NCBI RefSeq assembly: GCF_003201285.1
Contig: NZ_QICS01000001.1
Location: forward strand, 86,678 to 150,677
Reading direction: 5' to 3'
DNA from: Lachnotalea glycerini
Lineage (GTDB): Bacteria; Bacillota; Clostridia; Lachnospirales; Lachnospiraceae
DNA length: 64,000 nt
A program made the translations under genes and the position numbers. The notes under the pieces are model-generated. The model made no database searches and was not told the origin of the DNA. It saw only the letters and a program-made list of their open reading frames with translations. Below, one piece after another: positions 36,109 to 43,450 of the stretch (position 1 is its first letter; each line of letters begins with the position of its first letter).

Positions 36109-37116
36109 TTGAGTGTCAGAGTGTTAATCGTAGATGACAGTGCAGTGTTTAGAAAAATATTAGAAAAGGGAATTCAGGTAGACAGTTGCATAGAAGTAGT
36201 TGCTACAGCAGTCGATCCTTTTGATGCGAGAGATAAGATTCTAGAGTACGAACCGGATGTGGTTACATGTGATATTGAAATGCCGAAAATGAATGGAATT
36301 GAGTTTGTGAGAAGATTAATGCCTCAATACCCAATCCCTGTTATTGTAGTAAGCTCGATTAGTGAAAGTGTTTTTGATGCCATGGATGCAGGAGCAGTAG
36401 GCTTTGTAGCGAAACCAAATGCAACCTCGCCAGATAGCGTTCAACGTTTTATATTAGAGTTAATAAATAAAATTAGAGAAGCATCAAAAGCAAAAATATT
36501 ACCCTGTGAAGCAGCTAAAGTTAATAAGAATTCATCTAAGCTTATAAAAAAACATGAAGTGATCGGGATAGGAGCTTCTACCGGCGGTACAGAAGCAATT
36601 TTTTCGTTGCTTCGGCAATTGCCAGAGGGACTTCCCGGGATTGTAATCGTACAGCATATTCCTCCTGTTTTTTCTAAAATGTTTGCAGAACGGTTAGATA
36701 AGCAGACTCATTTCAAAGTGAAAGAGGCCGATAATGGGGATTTAATAGAAAAAAATCATGTGTATTTAGCTCCTGGTGATAAGCATATGCAGTTAAGACA
36801 TACAGAAAAAGGTTATAGTCTAAAGGTATTCTCGGGAGAAAAGGTCAGCGGGCATTGTCCATCTGTGGATGTTTTGTTTGAATCAATTGCAAATGAAGTG
36901 GGGGATAAGGCGATAGGTGTCATTCTTACCGGTATGGGCTATGATGGTGCGAAGGGAATTGCAATGATGAAGAGAAAGGGAGCAATAACACTTGGACAAG
37001 ATGAGAAATCTTGCGTAGTTTACGGAATGCCAAAGGCAGCTTTTGAATTAAATGGGATAACAAAGCAAGCTTCCTTAGAGCTGATGGGTAGCTTTATGAT
37101 GAGATATTTGAATTAG
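36109..37116 (+). CDS. cheB: Chemotaxis response regulator/methylesterase CheB
   Basis: 335 residues from a TTG start at 36109 (GATGGGGG upstream). N-terminal receiver with D9-D10, phospho-acceptor D55, and AKP Lys near 102; linker about 125-148; C-terminal methylesterase with the catalytic triad S157 (GASTGGTEA), H183 (VQHIPPVF) and D279 (GMGYDGAKG). It demethylates or deamidates receptors. Last gene of the operon. No cheC, cheD or cheV is next to it. Confidence 0.96.
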   Translation: MSVRVLIVDDSAVFRKILEKGIQVDSCIEVVATAVDPFDARDKILEYEPDVVTCDIEMPKMNGIEFVRRLMPQYPIPVIVVSSISESVFDAMDAGAVGFVAKPNATSPDSVQRFILELINKIREASKAKILPCEAAKVNKNSSKLIKKHEVIGIGASTGGTEAIFSLLRQLPEGLPGIVIVQHIPPVFSKMFAERLDKQTHFKVKEADNGDLIEKNHVYLAPGDKHMQLRHTEKGYSLKVFSGEKVSGHCPSVDVLFESIANEVGDKAIGVILTGMGYDGAKGIAMMKRKGAITLGQDEKSCVVYGMPKAAFELNGITKQASLELMGSFMMRYLN

Positions 37117-37147
37117 TAATATGCTGATTTGTTTTGTATTGGGGAAG

Positions 37148-37197
37148 TTCAATGGTAATATGAAGTGGCTTGGCTTCAATGGGATAATGAGATGGCT
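37148..37197. repeat. Imperfect 23-bp direct repeat
   Basis: TTCAATGGTAATATGAAGTGGCT (37148-37170, written here as two halves TTCAATGGTAAT and ATGAAGTGGCT) is followed after 4 bp by a near copy at 37175-37197 (TTCAATGGGATA, ATGAGATGGCT). Non-coding; looks like a decayed tandem duplication just after cheB. Confidence 0.5.
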
Positions 37198-37233
37198 AGA
37201 AATTTATTAAGCAAAGAGGAGAGTAGTTAAGAG

Positions 37234-37304
37234 AAAGAGTGGGAGAAATCCCACTCTTTGGTGATTCTACACTAGAAAATTCCAATGAATTTCCTAGTGT
37301 AGAA
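37234..37304 (+). terminator. Two adjacent hairpins after the che operon
   Basis: Hairpin 1: AAAGAGTGGGA (37234-37244) with TCCCACTCTTT (37249-37259), perfect 11 bp, loop GAAA. Hairpin 2: TTCTACACTAGAAAATT (37265-37281) with AATTTCCTAGTGTAGAA (37288-37304), 17 bp with one mismatch. Neither has a long T-tract. They probably end the che transcript. The remaining 210 bp before the next gene is AT-rich with nothing recognisable. Confidence 0.6.
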
Positions 37305-37514
37305 CACAGTAGGGAATTACAAATACGCATATAATGAAGTAATTACTTCCCAAACGAATCGTAATTGGTGAACGAAATAAATGTTTAAGAATGGTAAAAA
37401 TGGGGAAAGTTTAAAATAAAGAAAAGTTTTTAATATTATAAGAAGTCTTTATATACAAGACCTTAACGCAAAAAAATTAGCATTTAGTGAAGATATAAGA
37501 AAGCAGGTGAGAAG

Positions 37515-37949
37515 ATGGGAAATGCAGAAACAAGATCATATGTTCCTGGACGCCCCAAATACATTATTGAAGATAGTTCAAGCAAAAATTCAATGTTATG
37601 CAGTTTTATCAAAAGAAAAATGTCAGATACAGAAAATGATTATGGGTGGCTAGAACCAAATGGTACATTTCATGCAGTGGAATGGGAAGAACATCAAGAG
37701 TGGGCTGATGAATGGATCAGGAATAATATTCCAGAGAATGAATATTTATATGGAACAGGCTTTACTTTATTGGCAGGAGATTATTTAGTAAAAAAAGGGT
37801 GGATATTATTGCATAATCCATCACAAGGGATTGCATTTGCAACAAGAAGTAGAAATTGCAGAATTACTAAAAATCAAAAAAAATTTTTATATGATTATTA
37901 TATGGAACGTAATTGCGAAAAAGAAGCAAATAAATTTTATTGGGATTAA
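37515..37949 (+). CDS. Protein of unknown function (144 aa)
   Basis: 144 residues, not recognised as a named family. Features: Pro/Ser-rich N terminus, YGWLEPNGTFHAVEWEEHQEWA (residues about 44-65, quoted here as YGWLEPNGTF and AVEWEEHQEW), then WILLHNPSQGIAFATRS, and a C-terminal basic-acidic helix (TKNQKKFLYDYYMER). High Trp/Tyr content and no membrane segment or signal peptide: a soluble cytosolic protein. GCAGGTGAGAAG lies upstream. It is 69 bp before the PAD gene on the same strand, so the two could be co-transcribed, although each has its own ribosome-binding site. Confidence 0.7.
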   Translation: MGNAETRSYVPGRPKYIIEDSSSKNSMLCSFIKRKMSDTENDYGWLEPNGTFHAVEWEEHQEWADEWIRNNIPENEYLYGTGFTLLAGDYLVKKGWILLHNPSQGIAFATRSRNCRITKNQKKFLYDYYMERNCEKEANKFYWD

Positions 37950-38018
37950 TGATTTTTTATGTATACTTAGAGATTTTTTATCAATAATATTTATTGAATA
38001 GATATTAGGAGGTTCTTT

Positions 38019-40094
38019 ATGTATAATCTAGCAGATTTTAATCAAGTGTTACTACCAAATGAAAAAATTGCAACTGGCCTAAAAGATTTTGATACATTTG
38101 AGAATATTTTAATTTATAATCAAGAAGTGAATTTTGATTTATGGAGGTATTTAGATTACAAACCAGCATTTATTATGTTCACTGAAATAGACAAATGTCT
38201 CTCAGTCAAGTGGGGCGATAAACCTGTAGAATTAAATAAGAGGTATACGACTGCTGACTATTTTAAAATATGGACAAGTGGAGGCCTGACTATAAAATCA
38301 AATTTAGTTAGTAAAGATATGGATGATAAAAAAATAATACAGATAATTGACTCGCAAGGTCGTAAAAAAGACTTTGGATTTTATGTATATCGATTTTCGA
38401 TTTTAGCGGATTATTATAGAAAAGGAATCCTAACTGATTCAGAATCTTCCAATACGGATTGGAATTGGGGTAATGAAAACACAGGTCCTGTTATAATGCC
38501 ACAATGCTCCAAAGAAGAAATCCCAGAATATCGTGGTAAATTCCAAATTAAAAATATGGATTCTCCGATTAATTATCCTGACTCAAGAAAAGGAAAGGTA
38601 GTATTGATTCTACAATTACATCATGCGATTGATCCTCAAAAAGTTATGATATATAATGGGGATGGAAAATTAATTATTGGAGGCAGTAATGTTCGTTGGT
38701 CTGTGATTCAGTTTAAAACGAAAAACGATACATTAGATTTTTATGCTTATGCAACGCAGCATCCGGATCGGAATTTTGATGGACTAATAAGAATAGGAAT
38801 TAATTTTGCAATCAAGATTATTGAGAATGAAAAGGAAATATTTATTCCAATTTATCAAGAGGTTTCCGATAGCACCAAAAACACTTCCAAATATCCGTTT
38901 GTAGCCAGTGTTCAATTCAGAGTATCTCCTTGGATTATGACTGCAAACACACAGTCACCTCGAAATCTTTATGTAAGTGAAGTGCCTTACTCATACTTTA
39001 GTCAAGAGGGATATATAAGCAATCAAAAATTTATTGATAATCTAAAACAAGTAATTGGTGATGATAAAGTAAAGGTAATTCCAGAAAAATTCACGAGGAA
39101 TGACCCATGGGCTCAGGATGAAACAAAGTTTGGATATTCGGAAATGCCAAATAAACAAAATTTGGACATTATATTAAATTCTCCTAGAAATAGAGGATTA
39201 GATGTATTTCCAATATATAATATATTTGAGCTTGAAAACAAAGGGTACATTACCTGCGGTGGTACAGGAGAAAAATCTTCACTGGATTCCTTTGGTAATT
39301 TAGATGTTACACCACCTTTTGGTGACTATAAATTCGGTCGTATTTATTATGGTGGTTGTAAAGATAATACAAATGGCCGAAGAATGATGCAAGCAATGCG
39401 TGAATTTTTAGATGCACAAATTGTACAAAAGCCCTTTCAATTATATACCGACTGGCTATTGGTTGGACATGTAGATGAAATGATGAGTATCATACCTGCA
39501 CCTAAAGAAATTAGTAAATATGGATTTAAAATATTACTATCAAGTCCAAATCGATTTTATGAAATATTGAATTCGATTAAAGATGAAAATAGTATTTTCT
39601 TTAAGGATTTATGTAATATTCAAGGTGATAAGGTAGAAACAACAGTAAAAAATTTGAAAAATAATCAAGAGTTGAAACAATTTAATATAAAGTGCCAGGA
39701 GTATCTGGATTATAACAGAAGTATATTAATAAAGGAATTGCAATATTTAGATATTAAAGAATTAAATAATGATATTATAGACATTCCAGCTCTTTATTAC
39801 CCTGACATTAACAGCCAAGATAATAAGGCATCAGCTTATATGCCAGGAATGGTTAACTTAGTAGTATGGGAAAATCAATTATTAATTGCAAAACCCTTTG
39901 GAGCAGAGGTGAATGGAAAATGCTGTATGGAGGAATATGTAAAAAGCAGACTTGAGACAAAAAATTTGAATTTAAAATGTAACTTCATAGATGACTGGAA
40001 TGCATATCATATTCAAGATGGGGAAGTACATTGCGGTACGAATATGCTGCGTAAGCCCTATTCAGATGATTGGTGGAGCTATATACCTATGTAA
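38019..40094 (+). CDS. Animal-type protein-arginine deiminase (PAD/PADI family)
   Basis: 691 residues, similar in length to human PADs (about 663) and apparently with all three PAD domains. PAD enzymes convert peptidyl-arginine to citrulline. In the C-terminal catalytic domain I see D367 (WAQDETKFGY), H484 and D486 (VGHVDEMMS), and C672 (EVHCGTN), corresponding to D350, H471, D473 and C645 of human PAD4. The substrate-binding Arg residues are R390 and R392 (SPRNRGL). Other near-identical blocks: SLDSFGNLDVTPP, LYTDWLLVGHVDE, DIIDIPALY, KPFGAEVNGKCCMEE. The middle domain keeps FRVSPWIMTANTQ (about 300-312). Calcium ligands are altered: K370 for E353, N387 for D369, and no NCDRD-like cluster. 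No signal peptide, so cytosolic. Not the agmatine-deiminase-like P. gingivalis PPAD type. AGGAGG lies upstream. Confidence 0.93.
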   Translation: MYNLADFNQVLLPNEKIATGLKDFDTFENILIYNQEVNFDLWRYLDYKPAFIMFTEIDKCLSVKWGDKPVELNKRYTTADYFKIWTSGGLTIKSNLVSKDMDDKKIIQIIDSQGRKKDFGFYVYRFSILADYYRKGILTDSESSNTDWNWGNENTGPVIMPQCSKEEIPEYRGKFQIKNMDSPINYPDSRKGKVVLILQLHHAIDPQKVMIYNGDGKLIIGGSNVRWSVIQFKTKNDTLDFYAYATQHPDRNFDGLIRIGINFAIKIIENEKEIFIPIYQEVSDSTKNTSKYPFVASVQFRVSPWIMTANTQSPRNLYVSEVPYSYFSQEGYISNQKFIDNLKQVIGDDKVKVIPEKFTRNDPWAQDETKFGYSEMPNKQNLDIILNSPRNRGLDVFPIYNIFELENKGYITCGGTGEKSSLDSFGNLDVTPPFGDYKFGRIYYGGCKDNTNGRRMMQAMREFLDAQIVQKPFQLYTDWLLVGHVDEMMSIIPAPKEISKYGFKILLSSPNRFYEILNSIKDENSIFFKDLCNIQGDKVETTVKNLKNNQELKQFNIKCQEYLDYNRSILIKELQYLDIKELNNDIIDIPALYYPDINSQDNKASAYMPGMVNLVVWENQLLIAKPFGAEVNGKCCMEEYVKSRLETKNLNLKCNFIDDWNAYHIQDGEVHCGTNMLRKPYSDDWWSYIPM

Positions 40095-40186
40095 TTAAAA
40101 TTAATTGCATATTAATAAAACAATATATCACGAAATAGCCACGTAAAATATACAATTAAATGATAAGATAAAATAGGAGGATATAA

Positions 40187-40402
40187 GGTTCTTATAATGC
40201 TGCTAAGTATTATGAGATTAATGCGAACGATAATGGATATATTAGTTCCGAAAATACTTTTGAATCTTTCATAAATACTAAATTAAATTGGATAGAGATG
40301 TGTCAAAGGATGATGACGGATTATTATGAGGCTGGCTTGTATGGGCAGTACAAAGAGGGTCAAAACCTTATAAGATTTTTTTCTGAATATCCTAATATAT
40401 AA
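40187..40402 (+). pseudogene. Truncated gene remnant after PAD
   Basis: A 71-codon open stretch (SYNAAKYYEINANDNGYI, later KLNWIEMCQRMMTDYYEAG and NLIRFFSEYPNI) ends at TAA 40400-40402. In-frame TAA at 40184-40186 cuts it off just behind AGGAGG (40175-40180), and there is no start codon until codon ~37. The composition looks protein-like rather than random, so I read it as the C-terminal remains of a gene that lost its front. Family not recognised. The other parts of 40095-40569 are the terminator and promoter listed below. Confidence 0.45.
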
Positions 40403-40433
40403 AATGCATCGAACAATTAAAATTTAGAGAATG

Positions 40434-40477
40434 AATGCTCTTTCTTATGGCAAAAGCTGTAGGTAAGAGCATTTTTT
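40434..40477 (+). terminator. Terminator upstream of miaB
   Basis: AATGCTCTTTCTTA (from 40434) pairs with TAAGAGCATT (40464-40473), followed by TTTTT. It ends the PAD-side transcript. Confidence 0.7.
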
Positions 40478-40515
40478 AATAAAAGCAGTACTTTACATTT
40501 AAATAGAATTATAAA

Positions 40516-40544
40516 TTGACACATTTCGTTCTTTCATCTATACT
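40516..40544 (+). promoter_or_regulatory. Consensus sigma-A promoter of miaB
   Basis: TTGACA (40516-40521), exact 17-bp spacer, TATACT (40539-40544). Start site about 40551, leaving a very short leader. Confidence 0.85.
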
Positions 40545-40569
40545 CTTATGGTATGAATGAAAGAAAAGG

Positions 40570-42024
40570 ATGGAGAAGAACGTGATTAAAATTGATTTTA
40601 ATAATATAGATATATCAAAGGAAGAACCGATTCATGAACCGGAAAGGCAGTATTATTTTATCGCTAAGGCAAGAAAGCTTGTAAAGGATAAATCAAAAAA
40701 GCTAGGTCGCCCTTTGACCTGCATGGTGACGACCTTTGGGTGTCAGATGAATCAAAAGGACTCTGAAAAGCTTCTTGGTATCTTAGAGCTTATTGGCTAT
40801 GAACAGGCAGATTCTGAGAAAGCCGATTTTGTTATCTACAATACCTGTACGGTTAGAGACAATGCAAATCAAAAGGTATATGGGCGCTTGGGATTTTTAA
40901 ATGGCGTAAAGAGAACAAATCCCAATATGTTGATTGCACTTTGCGGTTGTATGATGCAAGAGCCGGAAGCAGTAGAAAAGATTAAGAAAAGCTATTCCTT
41001 TGTAGATATTATATTTGGAACGCATAATATTTTCAAGTTTGCGGAGCTTTTATATACGAGATTACAATCTGAAAGAATGGTAATTGATATATGGAAAGGA
41101 ACAAATGACATTGTTGAGGATCTTCCGGCTGAGCGCAAATATGGTTTTAAGGCGGGGGTAAATATCATGTTTGGCTGTAATAATTTCTGTAGTTATTGTA
41201 TTGTTCCGTATGTGAGGGGACGTGAGAGAAGCCGTAATGCAAAGGATATCATTCGAGAAATTGAGGACTTGGCAAGCCAAGGTGTTGTAGAGATAATGCT
41301 TCTTGGCCAGAATGTAAATTCCTATGGAAAGACATTAAAAGAACCGATGACATTCGCGCAGTTATTGCAGGAAGTTGAGAAAGTGGAAGGAATAAAAAGA
41401 ATTCGTTTTATGACTTCTCATCCCAAGGATTTATCCGATGATTTGATTGAGGTTATGAAAAATTCCAAAAAGATTTGCAAGCATTTACATTTGCCGCTGC
41501 AGTCAGGAAGCACTAAGCTATTAGAGAAGATGAACAGACATTATACAAAAGAAAGCTATTTGAACTTAGCTAATAAGATTCAAACTTCTATTCCTGACAT
41601 TTCTATTACTACGGATATCATTGTTGGTTTTCCGGGTGAAACGGATAGAGATATCGAAGAGACAATAGACGTAGTACGTAAGGTAAGATATGATTCTGCC
41701 TTTACCTTTATTTATTCCAAACGCACAGGTACACCGGCTGCATCAATGGAGAATCAGGTACCTGAAGAGGTTAATAAAGTTCGATTTGAACGATTACTTG
41801 AGGCTGTACAACAAGTATCAAAAGAAAAGACACAACGTTTTTTGGGCCAAGTAGTAGAAGTGCTCGTGGAAGAGGTAAATCAACAAGACCAAAGTTTAAT
41901 GACAGGACGAATGAGTCATAATACGATTGTTCATTTTGAGGGAGATAAAAGCTTAATTGGTAAAATAGTCGAAGTAAAGCTTGAAGAGTGCAGGGGATTT
42001 TATTACATGGCTAAGCTTGTATAA
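40570..42024 (+). CDS. miaB: tRNA-2-methylthio-N6-dimethylallyladenosine synthase MiaB
   Basis: 484 residues from ATG 40570; the GTG at 40582 has a better-spaced GGAGAAG and may be the real start, removing four residues. N-terminal MTTase domain with auxiliary-cluster Cys C58 (TTFGCQMN), C93 (NTCTVRDN) and C127; radical SAM C203, C207, C210 (GCNNFCSYC) with the IVPYVRGRERS block; C-terminal TRAM domain (about 420-484). It adds the methylthio group to i6A37 of tRNAs. Own promoter and terminator: a monocistronic gene. Confidence 0.96.
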   Translation: MEKNVIKIDFNNIDISKEEPIHEPERQYYFIAKARKLVKDKSKKLGRPLTCMVTTFGCQMNQKDSEKLLGILELIGYEQADSEKADFVIYNTCTVRDNANQKVYGRLGFLNGVKRTNPNMLIALCGCMMQEPEAVEKIKKSYSFVDIIFGTHNIFKFAELLYTRLQSERMVIDIWKGTNDIVEDLPAERKYGFKAGVNIMFGCNNFCSYCIVPYVRGRERSRNAKDIIREIEDLASQGVVEIMLLGQNVNSYGKTLKEPMTFAQLLQEVEKVEGIKRIRFMTSHPKDLSDDLIEVMKNSKKICKHLHLPLQSGSTKLLEKMNRHYTKESYLNLANKIQTSIPDISITTDIIVGFPGETDRDIEETIDVVRKVRYDSAFTFIYSKRTGTPAASMENQVPEEVNKVRFERLLEAVQQVSKEKTQRFLGQVVEVLVEEVNQQDQSLMTGRMSHNTIVHFEGDKSLIGKIVEVKLEECRGFYYMAKLV

Positions 42025-42028
42025 AAGG

Positions 42029-42061
42029 AAGGCTCTTAGCGTTAAAGCGCTAGGAGTCTTT
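42029..42061 (+). terminator. miaB terminator
   Basis: AGGCTCTTAGCG and CGCTAGGAGTCTTTT form a hairpin around TTAAAG, followed by T residues. Confidence 0.7.
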
Positions 42062-42111
42062 TGAGATTTAAGACAATTGATTCAATACTGTTTCCTTCTT
42101 TGGAAAATCGC

Positions 42112-43128
42112 TTAACTTGTTAATTTTATTTGCATACAAGTGCAGCCTTGTACGAAAGTTGCTTCAACAATTTTAGTTTCAGAAGATTCTGGCGGATTTG
42201 TGATTAAATCAAAAAGCTCTTTGGCTAAAATAGGGATGTTTTGTCGTACGGTTGTGATTTGAGGGTAATGTATTTTATCCAAAACACCATCAAATCCTAC
42301 AATGGAAAAAGTGTCAGGAATCCGAATGTTTCGAAAAACTGCATCATTTATAAGTCCTAACGCAACTAAATCGTTACTGCATATAATGGCGGTAGGAGGA
42401 TTGGAAAGTGATAAAAAGTATCCAAGAGCTGCCTGACCCGATTCGATATTTAGACCGTTGCTGAAATAAATATACTCAGGGTTAATAGGAATGTTTTTAT
42501 TTGTTAAAGCTTCCTTATAGCCACATAATCTGGATTCAATTGAATCAAAGGTTTTTTCACTTCCGACAAAACCTATTTTTCTATGATTTAAATTATATAA
42601 ATAATCAATCACCTTATGTATCATTTCTCTGTTGTTTGAGTGGACAGTTGAATAAACCCCCTTTGTACTTCTGTCCAGTGAAACAATAGGGATTTGATTT
42701 TTATAAGGTTCAAACAGGTTATAATCTAAGCCTTCTGTTAAGATGATTCCGGCACATCGATTTGAAATGCAATATTCAATGTAACTAGTTTCAAGGTCTG
42801 GATTGTTCTCTGTATCTAGAATCAATAATGTATATTTGTTATCTAAGCATATCTTATTTAAATCCTTAATTAAGTTAATGAAAAATGGATTTTCCATGTC
42901 ATATATAAAGATCGCAATCGAATTTGAGGTCTTTGAAAAAATATTTTTAATCGTTTGATTTGGAATATAATTATATTCTTTTATTATTTTTTCAACCTTT
43001 TCCCGTACTTTTGGGGAAGTTTTATCAGGCGTATTGATGACTCTGGAAACCGTTGCCGTTGAAACCCCTGCGAGTTTTGCGATTTCTCTTATACCGATAA
43101 AACTATTGTGATTTTCTGGAATTTTCAT
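42112..43128 (-). CDS. LacI family transcriptional regulator
   Basis: 338 residues. N-terminal helix-turn-helix and hinge (IREIAKLAGVSTATVSRVIN, then SPKVREKVEKII), followed by the periplasmic-binding-protein-like sensor domain (about 65-335; SNSIAIFIYDMENPFF onward, GFDGVLDKIHYPQITTVRQ). It is divergent from the glycyl radical enzyme operon, with 322 bp between, and most likely controls that operon and itself in response to the operon's sugar or its phosphate. The ATG at 43128 is preceded by a GTAGGTTAG site. Confidence 0.92.
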   Translation of the reverse strand: MKIPENHNSFIGIREIAKLAGVSTATVSRVINTPDKTSPKVREKVEKIIKEYNYIPNQTIKNIFSKTSNSIAIFIYDMENPFFINLIKDLNKICLDNKYTLLILDTENNPDLETSYIEYCISNRCAGIILTEGLDYNLFEPYKNQIPIVSLDRSTKGVYSTVHSNNREMIHKVIDYLYNLNHRKIGFVGSEKTFDSIESRLCGYKEALTNKNIPINPEYIYFSNGLNIESGQAALGYFLSLSNPPTAIICSNDLVALGLINDAVFRNIRIPDTFSIVGFDGVLDKIHYPQITTVRQNIPILAKELFDLITNPPESSETKIVEATFVQGCTCMQIKLTS

Positions 43129-43148
43129 ACTCTAACCTACCTTTTTAC

Positions 43149-43175
43149 AAGGTTTTTACTAAAGAATAAAACCTT
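43149..43175. promoter_or_regulatory. Inverted repeat before the LacI gene, possible operator
   Basis: AAGGTTTTTA (43149-43158) and TAAAACCTT (43167-43175) form an 8-9-bp inverted repeat with a short A/T centre, 20 bp before the regulator's start. It could be an autoregulatory site. The rest of the 322-bp gap is very AT-rich. Confidence 0.35.
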
Positions 43176-43382
43176 TATTTGTAAAATTATTATAATATGA
43201 AAAGGGGAATGTGTAAAGTACTTTGAAGAAAAAATGTAATAAGATACATTATAAAGTGGTGAAAAGTTAAAATAATGTTTAAAAATACCAGGGAATTTGT
43301 GAAATGAAAATAGAAATGGGTCAATAAATACAAAGAATAAAATAAAAAAGTAAAAATAGTGTACAAATAGTATGCATTTGTA

Positions 43383-43411
43383 TTGACAAAAAACAAATCA
43401 TAGTATAATAT
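43383..43411 (+). promoter_or_regulatory. Promoter of the glycyl radical enzyme operon
   Basis: TTGACA (43383-43388) with TATAAT at 43404-43409 (15-bp spacer) or TAATAT at 43406-43411 (17 bp). Right after it, TGTAATTATAACAAGTTACA (43411-43430) has TGTAA/TTACA arms over the start site, a candidate LacI-family operator. Confidence 0.6.
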
Positions 43412-43450
43412 GTAATTATAACAAGTTACATTTGCAGAGGAGGTTGTTCT

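Noticed and set aside
38019-40094. P. gingivalis-type PPAD or agmatine deiminase
   Set aside because: Those are shorter and lack the SPRNRGL and VNGKCC blocks; this protein has the three-part animal PAD layout and no signal peptide.
40198-40290. 25-codon frame starting at ATG 40198
   Set aside because: Short, out of frame with the protein-like remnant, and follows no well-spaced ribosome-binding site.
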